This document shows, piece by piece, positions 23,445 to 32,649 of a stretch of 45,833 nt of DNA. The first letter of the stretch is position 1; each line of letters starts with the position of its first letter. The position numbers and the translations under genes were made by a program. The notes under the pieces are model-generated. The model searched no databases, was not told the origin of the DNA, and saw nothing but the letters and a program-made list of their open reading frames with translations. The stretch is from Streptomyces carpinensis (GTDB taxonomy: Bacteria; Actinomycetota; Actinomycetes; Streptomycetales; Streptomycetaceae), in NCBI RefSeq assembly GCF_002154505.1, contig NZ_MUBM01000011.1, positions 1-45,833 of the forward strand. Reading direction: 5' to 3'.

Positions 23445-23865
23445 TCACGCTGCCCTGCGTGCCAGGATCTCGGAAACTCCCTGTGCCGTCGGGTGGGCAT
23501 CAAATCTCGGTAGGAGTTCGCGTACGAGCTGTACACAACGGGGAGCGCCGATCCGCTCAGCGAGGTTCGGCGATTCCAGCGCGGATGTGGCGGCGAGCTC
23601 GGGTTCGCCGAGGTCGAGATGGCTCCTGGCCTCGTAGGCGTAGGAGATGCCACGGGTCTTGTCTCGGCTGTGCGGCAGGAGGCCTGGCCCTCGCGGATGA
23701 GCTGATGGGCTCGGCGAGTGTCGCCGAGATCGAGCAGGCTCTGTCCAGAGTCGACTGCGATATCGGCTTCAGACAGCCAGGAGCAGTGAGGCGGTGCAGC
23801 TTCACCCACACCCTGGCCTTCGACCACTCGGCGAAGCGGCGGTGAGCTGCCGCATGCGACGGCCC
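23445..23865 (-). pseudogene. TPR-type C-terminal region of an XRE regulator, frameshifted
   Basis: Three frames join into one coherent sequence: RFAEWSKARVWVKLHRLTA, then WLSEADIAVDSGQSLLDLGD, TRRAHQLIREGQA, then LLPHSRDKTRGISYAYEARS, HLDLGEPELAATSALESPNL, AERIGAPRCVQLVRELLPRF and stop at 23445. These are helical repeats ending streptomycete helix-turn-helix/TPR regulators. The DNA-binding end is missing. Confidence 0.65.
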
Positions 23866-24075
23866 GAATGAGGCGGACGACAACTGCTGCCACGTGCACC
23901 CGACGTGGCCACGAACACGATCGCCTCCAGCGCTGCCCCGTCACCGTTGCCGCGCCGACCACCGCCTCGCGGGCGGGTCGGCGCCTCAGACACCAATCGC
24001 TGGAGCAGCTCCCACTTGCCGTGCGGCCCGGTTGACCGTCCCGCGAAGGGAACCTACGCTGAGCGGCGCAACTCA

Positions 24076-24087
24076 GTAAGCGCTTTC
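24076..24087. promoter_or_regulatory. LacI-family operator, 11 of 12 bases
   Basis: GTAAGCGCTTTC differs at one position from GAAAGCGCTTTC. It lies 43 bp before the ThuA/PQQ dehydrogenase gene. Confidence 0.65.
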
Positions 24088-24129
24088 CATGTCCCGTAGG
24101 CAGTCTTTTCACTCGCAACCGGGAGCGCC

Positions 24130-27100
24130 ATGAGTCCTCTGGTCCGAAGAAGTCGGTCACCCCTTCCCATCTTCGCCGTACTGCTCTCCCTCTTCCTCAC
24201 CTGGGCCGTGGCCTCTTCGCCACCGGCGCACGCCGAGCCGCAGTTCCGCGTCCTGGTCTTCTCCAAGGTGACCAATTTCCGTCACGACTCGATCCCTGCT
24301 GGCATTGAAGCGATCAAGAAGATGGGCGCGGAGAACAACTTCGAGGTCGAGGCGACCGACGACTCGGCCGCCTTCACCGACGCCAACCTCTCCCGCTTCC
24401 AGGCGATCGTCTTCAACAACACCAACTCCACGCCGGAGTCCGGCGACCTGCTCAACGCCGACCAGCGCGCTGCCCTGCAGAAGTACATCCGCGGCGGTGG
24501 CGGCTGGATCGGCCTGCACTCGGCCTCCGCCAGCGAGCGCGACTGGGACTGGTACGGGGGCCTGGTCGGCGCCGTCTTCGACCAGCACCCGGCCATCCAG
24601 ACCGGCCGGGTCAAGGTGCTAGACCAGGTGCACCCCTCCACCGAGGGCCTCCCGGACCTGTGGGAGCGCACCGAGGAGTGGTACAACTGGCGCGTCAACC
24701 CCACCGGCAAGGTCCACACCCTTGCGCAGATCAAGCAGCGTGACGGCATCACCGGCCTGACCCAGGGCGTCGACCACCCGTGGTCCTGGTGCCAGAACTA
24801 CGATGGCGGCCGGTCCTGGTTCACCGCGGGCGGCCACGACTCCTCCGCCTTCTCCGAGCCGCTGTTCGTCAAGCACCTTCTCGGCGGTATCGAGTGGGCA
24901 GCCGGGGCCAAGCCCGGCGACTGCTCCGCCACCAAGACCGGTAGTTTCCAGCGCACCCCGCTGGTCACGGATGGCCTGGCCGACCCGTTCGAGTTGGCGG
25001 TGGCGCCCGACCGGAGGGTTTTCTTCATCGAGCGCACCGGCAAGCTGAAGATCGTCGACCAGGAGAACCTGAAGGTCACCACCGCGCTCGACCTCGCGTA
25101 CACCCCCGAGATGACCAGCCAGTCCGACGGACTGCTCGGCCTCACCCTGGACCGCGACTTCGCCGACAACCACTGGCTGTACCTGCTGCACTCGGACAAG
25201 ACCGAGAAGCGCCTCAACCTCTCCCGCTTCACCGTCTCCGGCTCCACCGTCGATCCGGCGTCCGAGAAGCGGCTGCTGACGATCCCGACCTGGCGCGGCG
25301 AGGGCCGGGCCAACTCGCACATGGCGGGCTCGCTCGCCATGGACACCAAGGGCAACCTGTACGCGGCGACGGGCGACAACACCGACCCGTTCGAGTCCGA
25401 CGCCTTCACCCCGATCGACGAGCGAGAAGGCCGCCGCGCCTGGGACGCGCAGGGCACCGCGGGCAACACCAACGACCTGCGTGGCAAGGTCCTGCGCATC
25501 CACCCGGAGGCCGACGGCACGTACACCGTGCCCGAAGGCAACCTCTTCGCACCGGGGACGGACAAGACCCGTCCCGAGATCTACGTGATGGGGATGCGCA
25601 ACCCGTTCCGGATCACCATCGATCCGCACGACGACGCGCTGATGATCGGCGACTACGGTCCGGACTCCAAGAAGGAGGTGGCCGACCGCGGCCCCGAGGG
25701 CACGGTCGAGTTCAACCGGGTCACCAAGGCCGGCAACCTCGGCTGGCCGTACTGCATCGGCAACAACATCCCGTTCAACGACTACGACTTCGCGACACGG
25801 AAGTCCGGCCCGAAGTTCGACTGCGGCGCGCTGGTCAACGACTCGCCGAACAACACCGGCCTGCGCGAACTGCCGCCCGCCCAGCCGGCGGTGGTGTGGT
25901 ACGCGTACTCCGCCTCGAAGGAGTTCCCCGAGCTCGGAGCGGGCGGTGGAGGCCCGATGGGCGGGCCCGTCTACGCGTACGACAAGGACAACCCGTACAA
26001 GTCCAAGTTCCCGGCCTACTTCGACAAGAAGTGGTTCACCTACGAGCTGACGCGCCAGTGGTTCAAGACCTTCTCGTTCCAGCAGCAGGACCAGTCCTTC
26101 CAGAACTCCCGCTTCCCGGACGCCAAGAAGGGCGAGCTGCAATCGATCAACTCCGTCTTCGCGGACATGAAGTGGAACCAGCCCTTCGAGGCGGAGTTCG
26201 GTCCTGACGGAGCCCTGTACGTGATCGACTTCGGCCTCGGCAGCGGAACCGGACGCGGCGGCAGCAACGAGGGGTCGGGCATCTACCGCATCGACTACGT
26301 CCAGGACGGACGGCTGCCGACCGCGAAGGTGGCGGCCGGCCCGGACAACGGTCCCGCGCCGCTGACGGTGAAGTTCTCGAGCGAGGGGTCGGGCGTACCG
26401 GACGGGAAGCCCGTGACCTACGCCTGGGACTTCGACGGAAACGGGACCGTCGACTCGACCGAGGCCAACCCCACGCACACCTACCGTGACAAGGGTGTGT
26501 TCACCGCCCGCCTCACGGTCACCGGTCCCGGCGGGCTGGAGGCTGCGGCGGTGAAGGAGATCACCGTCGGCAACACCCGTCCCGAGGTGACGATCCAACA
26601 GCCGCCGAACGGAGGGATGTTCGCCTTCGGAGACACCGTTCCCTTCAGGGTCAAGGTCAAGGACCCGGAGGATGGCACGATCGACTGCGAGCGAGTGGTC
26701 GTGCAGTCCCAGCTCGGCCACGACACGCACCTGCACCCGCTGGACAACTACACCGGGTGCGAGGGCGAGATCGTGACCGACACCGGTGACAGCCACGGAC
26801 CGGGCCAGAACCTCTACTCCGGGATCAGCGCGCAGTACGAGGACAAGGGCGCCCCGGGCGTGCCGGCCCTCACCGGCTCCGCGGCGCTGACGCTGCGCCC
26901 GACCTTCCGCGAGGCGGAGCACTACACCGCCACTGGCGGCGCTCACGGCGGCGCGCAGATCGGGGACCGGTCCGATGCCTCCGGCGGCAAGCGGCTCGTC
27001 GAGATCGAGGACGGCGACTGGATCAGCCTCGACCCGGTTCACCTGAAGGGCATCGACTCGGTGACCGTCGGGGCGGCGTCCGGCGGCATCGGCGGTGACG

Positions 27101-27585
27101 TGGAGTTCCGGGCCGGGTCGCCCACCGGAACGCTGCTCGGCACGACCCACATTCCCAACACCGGTGGCTGGGGCAACCTTGTCTCGCCGACGGTCGATCT
27201 GGCCGACCCGGACGGGACGGTGAAGCTGTACGTCGTCTTCCGCAACCCGGAGTGGACGGCCAGCAAGGCGGATCTGCTGGCCCTGGACTGGCTGCACTTC
27301 AACGGTCCCGGCGTCCAGCAGCGGCCCGCGGGCAGCGTGGAGGTCACGGCCTCGCCGTCGCAGGGCGACGCACCGCTCGCCGTGGCACTCAAGGGCACGG
27401 CAAGCCTTCAGGCCGGGCGGACCGTGCAGTCCTACCACTGGGACTTCGGTGACGGCGGCAAGACGGCGAATACGGCGACGGTGCAGCACACATACGCCCG
27501 CAAGGGCAGCTACACCGCCCACCTCACCGTCACCGATGACAAGGGGCACACGACGACGGGAGCGGTCCGGATCAGCGTGAGCTGA
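24130..27585 (+). CDS. Giant secreted ThuA / PQQ-dehydrogenase / PKD / CBM6 protein
   Basis: This is an 1151-residue modular protein. A signal peptide (about 1-36) is followed by a ThuA domain (about 38-255: FRVLVFSKVTNFRHDSIPAG, GGGGWIGLHSAS and HPWSWCQNYDGGRSWFTAGG H). A PQQ-type sugar dehydrogenase propeller follows (about 275-720: GLADPFELAVAPDRRVFFIE, DGLLGLTLDRDF, YAATGDNTDPF, EIYVMGMRNPFRITIDPHDD). Then come a PKD domain (about 735-815), an Ig-like linker, a CBM6 (about 926-1062: FREAEHYTATGGAHGG, RLVEIEDGDWI) and a second PKD (about 1068-1151, YHWDFGDGGKT). ThuA-fold proteins act in 3-keto-disaccharide use. It should bind an insoluble or cell-surface glycan and act on it outside the cell. 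A LacI operator precedes it and a strong terminator follows. Confidence 0.9.
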   Translation: MSPLVRRSRSPLPIFAVLLSLFLTWAVASSPPAHAEPQFRVLVFSKVTNFRHDSIPAGIEAIKKMGAENNFEVEATDDSAAFTDANLSRFQAIVFNNTNSTPESGDLLNADQRAALQKYIRGGGGWIGLHSASASERDWDWYGGLVGAVFDQHPAIQTGRVKVLDQVHPSTEGLPDLWERTEEWYNWRVNPTGKVHTLAQIKQRDGITGLTQGVDHPWSWCQNYDGGRSWFTAGGHDSSAFSEPLFVKHLLGGIEWAAGAKPGDCSATKTGSFQRTPLVTDGLADPFELAVAPDRRVFFIERTGKLKIVDQENLKVTTALDLAYTPEMTSQSDGLLGLTLDRDFADNHWLYLLHSDKTEKRLNLSRFTVSGSTVDPASEKRLLTIPTWRGEGRANSHMAGSLAMDTKGNLYAATGDNTDPFESDAFTPIDEREGRRAWDAQGTAGNTNDLRGKVLRIHPEADGTYTVPEGNLFAPGTDKTRPEIYVMGMRNPFRITIDPHDDALMIGDYGPDSKKEVADRGPEGTVEFNRVTKAGNLGWPYCIGNNIPFNDYDFATRKSGPKFDCGALVNDSPNNTGLRELPPAQPAVVWYAYSASKEFPELGAGGGGPMGGPVYAYDKDNPYKSKFPAYFDKKWFTYELTRQWFKTFSFQQQDQSFQNSRFPDAKKGELQSINSVFADMKWNQPFEAEFGPDGALYVIDFGLGSGTGRGGSNEGSGIYRIDYVQDGRLPTAKVAAGPDNGPAPLTVKFSSEGSGVPDGKPVTYAWDFDGNGTVDSTEANPTHTYRDKGVFTARLTVTGPGGLEAAAVKEITVGNTRPEVTIQQPPNGGMFAFGDTVPFRVKVKDPEDGTIDCERVVVQSQLGHDTHLHPLDNYTGCEGEIVTDTGDSHGPGQNLYSGISAQYEDKGAPGVPALTGSAALTLRPTFREAEHYTATGGAHGGAQIGDRSDASGGKRLVEIEDGDWISLDPVHLKGIDSVTVGAASGGIGGDVEFRAGSPTGTLLGTTHIPNTGGWGNLVSPTVDLADPDGTVKLYVVFRNPEWTASKADLLALDWLHFNGPGVQQRPAGSVEVTASPSQGDAPLAVALKGTASLQAGRTVQSYHWDFGDGGKTANTATVQHTYARKGSYTAHLTVTDDKGHTTTGAVRISVS

Positions 27586-27626
27586 CCGTTTGAAGCGCGC
27601 AGCGTGTGCGGCCCCGCCGCACATGC

Positions 27627-27658
27627 CGGTGGCCGGGCTCGAAGGAGCCCGGCCACCG
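27627..27658 (+). terminator. Perfect 14-bp stem, 4-nt loop terminator
   Basis: The arms CGGTGGCCGGGCTC (27627-27640) and GAGCCCGGCCACCG (27645-27658) pair perfectly 41 bp after the ThuA gene stop. The isomerase gene downstream therefore needs read-through or its own promoter. Confidence 0.85.
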
Positions 27659-27727
27659 CGAAAGGCCACATGGCCGACAACCTGTTTCGCTCCCCACCAA
27701 CCCACCGCTCATTGGAGGCGACAGCAC

Positions 27728-28672
27728 ATGGACGGCGCACAACGGCACGCAACGCGCAGTCTGGGATCGAACGCCGCGCGCGGGCACGCACCCGGGCCCG
27801 GCCGGCGGTTGTTCCTCGGCGGCCTGCTCGGCGCCGCGGCGGCAGCGGCGACGGCCGGCGCGGCGACGGCGGCGACCGGCCCTGCCGCGAGCACCTCGGC
27901 CGAGGCCGGGCAGACGCGGCGGATCCCGCCGAGTGCGATCGGCATGCACCTGTACACCATGCGCGGCCCGCTGGCCGGGGACTTCGAGGGCACCCTCGAG
28001 AAGCTGGCGGCCATCGGCTACGCGACCGTCGGAGTGAGCGGCCGCCACGGGCACAGCGCTGCCGAGATACGCCGGATGCTGGACGCGACGGGTCTGAAGG
28101 CGGTACTCGAACACGTCGCATACGACACGGTCACGGGCAGCGGTCTGCCGCAGGCCCTCGAGGACGTCCGTACGCTCGGCGGGAAGTGGATCGTCGTACC
28201 GAGCCTGCCCGGCACCCTGCACTCTCCGGAAGGCTACCGGGAAGCCGCGCGCAAGCTGAACCAGGCGGGTCTGATTGCCCGCGAGGCCGAACTGAAGGTG
28301 CTGTTCCACAATCACGAGCCGGACCACCGGACGGTCAACGGGCAGATGCTGTACGACATCCTGCTCGCGGAGACCGATCCGCACCTCGTCGGCTTCGAAC
28401 TGGACCTGTACTGGGCGGCGAAGGGCGGTGCCAAGGACCCGGCCGACTACTTCACCGAGAACCGGCACCGCTTCCCGGCCCTGCACGTCAAGGACATGGC
28501 CCCGAACGGCGACTTCGCCGACGTCGGCTCCGGCGTCCTGGACTTCGCCCACATGTTCGGCTCGGCGCGACGGGGCGGCGTCAAACAGTGGCTGGTCGAA
28601 CACGACAACCCGACCGACCCCTTCGCCTCGGCCCGCAACAGTTACGAGTACCTGCGGGACGTGCGGTTCTGA
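27728..28672 (+). CDS. Tat-exported sugar isomerase/epimerase (xylose isomerase-like TIM barrel)
   Basis: This 314-residue protein starts at ATG 27728 with GGAGG 9 nt upstream. A twin-arginine signal (about 26-55, GRRLFLGGLLGAAAAAAT) precedes a TIM barrel. The metal-binding pattern of this superfamily is visible: LFHNHEPD (about 193), GFELDLYW (about 223), LHVKDM (about 251) and WLVEHD (about 289). Tat export fits a protein that folds with metal in the cytoplasm. Such secreted isomerase-like proteins occur with ThuA and DUF1080 proteins; a role in epimerising or cleaving oxidised sugars is inferred, not shown. Confidence 0.85.
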   Translation: MDGAQRHATRSLGSNAARGHAPGPGRRLFLGGLLGAAAAAATAGAATAATGPAASTSAEAGQTRRIPPSAIGMHLYTMRGPLAGDFEGTLEKLAAIGYATVGVSGRHGHSAAEIRRMLDATGLKAVLEHVAYDTVTGSGLPQALEDVRTLGGKWIVVPSLPGTLHSPEGYREAARKLNQAGLIAREAELKVLFHNHEPDHRTVNGQMLYDILLAETDPHLVGFELDLYWAAKGGAKDPADYFTENRHRFPALHVKDMAPNGDFADVGSGVLDFAHMFGSARRGGVKQWLVEHDNPTDPFASARNSYEYLRDVRF

Positions 28673-28684
28673 TCCGTGGTCTGT

Positions 28685-28730
28685 GGCCCCGTGGCCTGTC
28701 CAGCCCAGGTACTGGGCAGGCCACGGGGCC
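28685..28730 (+). terminator. 14-bp stem terminator
   Basis: The arms GGCCCCGTGGCCTG (28685-28698) and CAGGCCACGGGGCC (28717-28730) pair, with an inner GCCCA/TGGGC stem. It begins 13 bp after the isomerase stop and separates this unit from the GH95-like gene. Confidence 0.8.
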
Positions 28731-28827
28731 TCGTATGCGGGCGCCGGGCACGAGGGTGCTGGTCGAGCTGTTCGCCTGCCTGCCGATGCGGAGGGCGTGG
28801 CTCGATGCTGTGATCTGGCCTCTGATA

Positions 28828-28843
28828 GATCGGATGTATCGCG
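28828..28843 (+). promoter_or_regulatory. GntR-regulon operator, GH95 upstream site
   Basis: GATCGGATGTATCGCG matches the motif shared by five sites in this window. It lies just upstream of the probable promoter at 28849-28877 and faces a reverse copy at 28884-28902. Confidence 0.65.
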
Positions 28844-28848
28844 GCGTA

Positions 28849-28877
28849 TTGACGATCTCATGCAGCGTATCTACCTT
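28849..28877 (+). promoter_or_regulatory. Probable promoter of the GH95-like gene
   Basis: TTGACG (28849-28854), a 17-bp spacer and TACCTT (28872-28877) lie between the two facing operator copies, 57 bp before the ATG. Confidence 0.5.
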
Positions 28878-28883
28878 GCACGG

Positions 28884-28902
28884 CGAGATACCTCCGATGA
28901 AT
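28884..28902 (-). promoter_or_regulatory. GntR-regulon operator, GH95 downstream site
   Basis: Its reverse complement ATTCATCGGAGGTATCTCG shares ATTCATC and GTATC with the other sites. It lies immediately after the probable -10, a position suited to repression. Confidence 0.65.
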
Positions 28903-28933
28903 TCTTGCTCAGCCCGAGCCGCCGGGAGGCGTC

Positions 28934-31285
28934 ATGCCGAAACCGTCCAGAAGAACCGTGCTCGCGACCGGCTCCGCGTTCAGCGGAGCGCTACTGGCCG
29001 AAGGGCTGCCGACACCGGCTCGGGCGGCGAACGCCCCGGGACTCGGGGCACCACCCGCGACGGGCCCGGGCCGTGTCGACGCCCCCGACGACGCCTGGCG
29101 CACGGTGCTCGACGACGCCGATCTCGTCTGGCGCCGCGTGCCGAAGACCTGGTACGAGGGGCCGTATCTGGGCAACGGTCTGCTCGGCTCCGGGATCTAC
29201 GCGGAGCCCGGCGCGGCGACGAGGGCCGTCCGCTTCAATGTGCAGCACTCCGAGGTGCAGGACCATCGGCCCGAGTTCGGCTCCCTCTTCGGCCTCGCGC
29301 GGCTGCCGATCGGGCACTTCACGCTGGAGCCGGTCGGCACCATCACGGGCCTGGACTGGCGTCTGGGACTGCGCGACGCCGAGTTGACCGGCACGCTGAC
29401 CACGGACCGCGGTACCCTCACGCTCCGCGCTTTCGTCCACACCTCCCGCTCGGTGCTGGCGGTGGAGGTGACCCCGAGCGCGGGCGAGCGCGACTTCCGC
29501 TGGGTGTTCCACCCGGCGAACGCGATCAGTCCGCGCGCCGCGTTCATGCCGCTGCCCGACGGGTACCGAGGTAATCCGCCCGCCGAGGTCGAGGAGCACG
29601 ACGGCGTGTCAGCCGCCGTGCAGCCGTTGCTCGCGGGCGGGCAGCACGTCACCGCCTGGCGCGAGCGCACCCGCGACGAGCGGCGCACTCTGTATGTGCA
29701 TGTGGCGCACTCGTTCCCCACGTCGACGGCCCGCGACCGCGCACTGCGAGCGGTGCGCGACGTCTCCGTGTTGCCGTACGAGGCGCTGGCCGTCGCGCAT
29801 CGCGCCTGGTGGCACGACTTCTACCGCAAGAGCTTCCTGTCCGTGCCCGATGCCCGCATCCAGCGGTTCTACTGGATCCAGCTCTACAAGGCCGCCTCCG
29901 CCGCACGCCGTGACGCGCCCGTGATGGCGACCTGCGGCCCCTGGCTGGAGTCCACGCCCTGGCCCAACACCTGGTGGAATCTGAACGCGCAGCTGGAGTA
30001 CTGGCTGATCCACGGTTCCAACCACCTGGAACTCGACGCCGTCACACGCGCGTTGAGCGAGTTCCGGGAGAATCTCGCGAAGGAGGTGGCGGCCCCGTAC
30101 CGCGGCGACTCGCTCGGTATCCCGCGCACCACGGACCCGTCCCTGGTCAACGGCGCGGCAAGCACCCTCACTGGCTACGGCGTCGGCATCCCCGGCCAGA
30201 ACCCGCCCACGCCCGAGGTCGGCAACCTCACCTGGGCCCTGCACAATGTCTGGCTCAGCTACCGCAACACCATGGACGAGTCGATCCTGCGCGATGTCCT
30301 TTTCCCCCTTCTGCGCAAGGCGATCAACTACTACCTGCACTTCCTGGAGCCGGGCGCGGACGGCAAACTGCATCTGCCGGCGACGTTCTCACCCGAGTAC
30401 GGCGGCAACTCCCGCGACTGCAACTACGACCTGATGCTGCTGACCTGGGGCTGCAGGACGCTGCTGGAGTCGGCCGAACTGCTCGGCATCGACGACGAAC
30501 TGGCCCCGCGCTGGCGCGAGATCCTGGCCAAGCGCGTGTCCTATCCGACGGACTCCAACGGCTTCATGATCGGTGCCGACATCCCGTTCGCGAAGTCCCA
30601 CCGTCACTACTCCCACCTGCTCGCCGTCTATCCGCTGTACGAGCTCACCGGCCGCACCCCGGACGAGAAGGCCCTGATCGAGAAGTCCCTGGCCCACTGG
30701 GTGGGCTTCGAAGGCGCCCTGCAGGGCTATACGTTCACGGGTGCGGCGTCGATGTCGGCCCTCCTCGGCAAGGGCGACGACGCGCTCAGGTACCTGGGCC
30801 AGCTGATGAGCCGCTTCATCCAGGCCAACACCATGTACAAGGAGTCGGGCCCGGTCATCGAGACGCCGTTGTCCGCCGCACAGTCCCTGCACGACATGGT
30901 GTGCCAGTCCTGGGGCGGCGTGATCCGCGTCTTCCCGGCGCTGCCCGTCGCCTGGCGCGAACTGACCGTGCACGACTTCCGCACCCAGGGCGCGTTCCTG
31001 CTGAGCGCGGTCCGCGAGGCCGGGGCCACCCGCTGGGTGCAGCTGGCCAGCGAGGCCGGCGCGCCCTGCGTGGTACGCCATGGGATCGCGGGGCCGGTCG
31101 ACGTTCGGGACGGGCGGGGCAAGCCGCTCGTGTACGAGGACGCGGGCGACGACGGGGCGATCCGCATAGCCCTCGGCAAGGGGGAGTCGGCGCTGATCAC
31201 GGCTCAGGGCGACCGTCCCGAACCGCGGATCGGACCGGTCACGCCCAACGCACCGGCGCCCAGTTGGGGGCTGCCCTCGGCTTGA
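28934..31285 (+). CDS. Tat-exported GH95-like glycosidase (probable alpha-L-fucosidase)
   Basis: This 783-residue protein starts at ATG 28934 with GGGAGG upstream. A Tat signal (SRRTVLATGSAFSGALLAEG) is followed by an N-terminal beta-domain (about 45-330) and an (alpha/alpha)6 barrel (about 340-660). GH95-type landmarks are WWNLNAQLEYWLIHGSNHLE, LPATFSPEYGG with a candidate acid Glu488, HRHYSHLLAVYPLYELTGRT and QSWGGVIRVFPALP. GH95 enzymes are inverting 1,2-alpha-L-fucosidases or related galactosidases; the exact specificity cannot be read. Two facing GntR-type operators and a promoter sit directly upstream, so it is a single-gene unit of the GntR regulon. Confidence 0.8.
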   Translation: MPKPSRRTVLATGSAFSGALLAEGLPTPARAANAPGLGAPPATGPGRVDAPDDAWRTVLDDADLVWRRVPKTWYEGPYLGNGLLGSGIYAEPGAATRAVRFNVQHSEVQDHRPEFGSLFGLARLPIGHFTLEPVGTITGLDWRLGLRDAELTGTLTTDRGTLTLRAFVHTSRSVLAVEVTPSAGERDFRWVFHPANAISPRAAFMPLPDGYRGNPPAEVEEHDGVSAAVQPLLAGGQHVTAWRERTRDERRTLYVHVAHSFPTSTARDRALRAVRDVSVLPYEALAVAHRAWWHDFYRKSFLSVPDARIQRFYWIQLYKAASAARRDAPVMATCGPWLESTPWPNTWWNLNAQLEYWLIHGSNHLELDAVTRALSEFRENLAKEVAAPYRGDSLGIPRTTDPSLVNGAASTLTGYGVGIPGQNPPTPEVGNLTWALHNVWLSYRNTMDESILRDVLFPLLRKAINYYLHFLEPGADGKLHLPATFSPEYGGNSRDCNYDLMLLTWGCRTLLESAELLGIDDELAPRWREILAKRVSYPTDSNGFMIGADIPFAKSHRHYSHLLAVYPLYELTGRTPDEKALIEKSLAHWVGFEGALQGYTFTGAASMSALLGKGDDALRYLGQLMSRFIQANTMYKESGPVIETPLSAAQSLHDMVCQSWGGVIRVFPALPVAWRELTVHDFRTQGAFLLSAVREAGATRWVQLASEAGAPCVVRHGIAGPVDVRDGRGKPLVYEDAGDDGAIRIALGKGESALITAQGDRPEPRIGPVTPNAPAPSWGLPSA

Positions 31286-31299
31286 GTCCCCCGGGTCCG

Positions 31300-31620
31300 T
31301 CAGATCGCGTGCTCGAGCGCGAGCAGGTGCTGCTTGCGCTCGAGGCCGCCCGCGTATCCGGTGAGCGAACGTCGGCCCGATGATGCGGTGGCAGGGGCAC
31401 ACGATCAGCAGTGGATCGGCGCCGCCGGAAGAGCCAGTACGCCGTCTCCCGTGATCGGTACCTCTCCGGCACATCCCGCCGCGGCGATCGCGTTCGCGCC
31501 CGCCACCAGAGCGCGTGGAAGGACCTGCCGGCGGTCCCGCTGCCTCAGGCGCGACTTCGGTGCGGCGGCAGCAACGGTTCCAGCCGCTCCTACTGGTCGT
31601 CTTGGATCCCCACGAGCCAC
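31300..31620 (-). pseudogene. C-terminal relic of a methylated-DNA-protein cysteine methyltransferase
   Basis: The active-site region GADPLLIVCPCHRIIG (PCHR contains the acceptor cysteine) and the end LTGYAGGLERKQHLLALEHA, I and stop at 31300, lie in different frames with a few residues lost between. This is the typical Ogt/AdaB C-terminus. The N-terminal part is not found. Confidence 0.7.
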
Positions 31621-31810
31621 CTGAGGATTGTTCCACGACCTTGATCAACATTTCAGACAGGTCCTGGGCCGGGCTGGAACCGAAGCCGGCTCCGGCCCGG
31701 GCAGCTCGGTCTACGCCTGCCACGCGTACGCCGGGAAGGGGTGGTGCCTTCGGCCGCCGAGGCCGCGTAGGCACCCCCAGGCCGACGCCAGGGCCGCAGA
31801 TCGGCGCCCG

Positions 31811-32647
31811 TCAGTCGGCCGCCGAGGCGGCGCCCAGCAGAGTCCGGATACGGGCCGTGGCACGGCGGAACTCCGGGCGGCTCATGGTGTCGGTGTAGTC
31901 ACGTTCCGGCGGCAGGCCGACATCGATGACCTCGGTGACCGTGCCGGGCCGTGCACTCATCACCGCCACGCGGCCCGCCAGGTACGCCGCTTCGGAGATC
32001 GAGTGGGTGACCAGCAGGACGGTGGTGCCTGTCTCCCGCCAGATGCGGTTGAGCTCGACGTTCATCTGCTCGCGGGTGAGCGCGTCGAGGGCGCCGAAGG
32101 GCTCGTCCATGAGCAGGACCGGCGGCTCGTGCAGCAGCGCTCGGCACAACGCCACGCGCTGCTGCATTCCGCCGGACAGTTCGTGCGGGTACGCGTCCTC
32201 GAAGCCGGTCAGGCCGGTCATCTCGATGAGTTCGGCGGCCCGCGTACGGGCATGGTCGGCGGACATCTTCCGCATCTCGGCCTGGAGGAGGATGTTCCTC
32301 CGGACTGTGCGCCATTCGAGCAGAGCGGCACGCTGGAAGACGTACCCGATGTCGGGTCGGGGTGCGGTGACGTCCTCGCCGTGCAGCCGGACGGCGCCCG
32401 AGGACGGCCGCAGCAGCCCCGCGACGAGTTTGAGCAGCGTCGACTTGCCGCATCCGGACGGTCCGACGATGGCGACGAACTCACCAGACGCGACGCCGAG
32501 CGAGACGTCCCGCAGGGCGGTGACGTCCTTCTTCTTCGTACGGAACCGCACCTGCACCGCGTCGAGTCCGACGGCCGTGGACGACTCGGCCGCGGACGGC
32601 TGCCGGCCGGCGTCCGCTCGCGGCGTACGGAGGGTCTTCTCTGCCAT
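31811..32647 (-). CDS. ABC transporter ATP-binding protein, NitT/TauT type
   Basis: This 278-residue cytoplasmic ATPase has Walker A (GPSGCGKST, about residue 68), signature motif LSGGMQQR, Walker B (VLLMDEP) and the H-loop THS, so all catalytic parts are intact. It energises the importer made of the permease (33708-34571) and the lipoprotein (32650-33669). The start was chosen at ATG 32647 because AAAGGA then has normal spacing; three ATGs in a row overlap the stop of the lipoprotein gene. It is the last gene of the operon. Confidence 0.93.
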   Translation of the reverse strand: MAEKTLRTPRADAGRQPSAAESSTAVGLDAVQVRFRTKKKDVTALRDVSLGVASGEFVAIVGPSGCGKSTLLKLVAGLLRPSSGAVRLHGEDVTAPRPDIGYVFQRAALLEWRTVRRNILLQAEMRKMSADHARTRAAELIEMTGLTGFEDAYPHELSGGMQQRVALCRALLHEPPVLLMDEPFGALDALTREQMNVELNRIWRETGTTVLLVTHSISEAAYLAGRVAVMSARPGTVTEVIDVGLPPERDYTDTMSRPEFRRATARIRTLLGAASAAD

Positions 32648-32649
32648 CA

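Noticed and set aside
24619..27705. 1028-codon open frame on the minus strand opposite the ThuA gene
   Set aside because: Antisense shadow created by G/C third-position bias; no ribosome binding site or motif.
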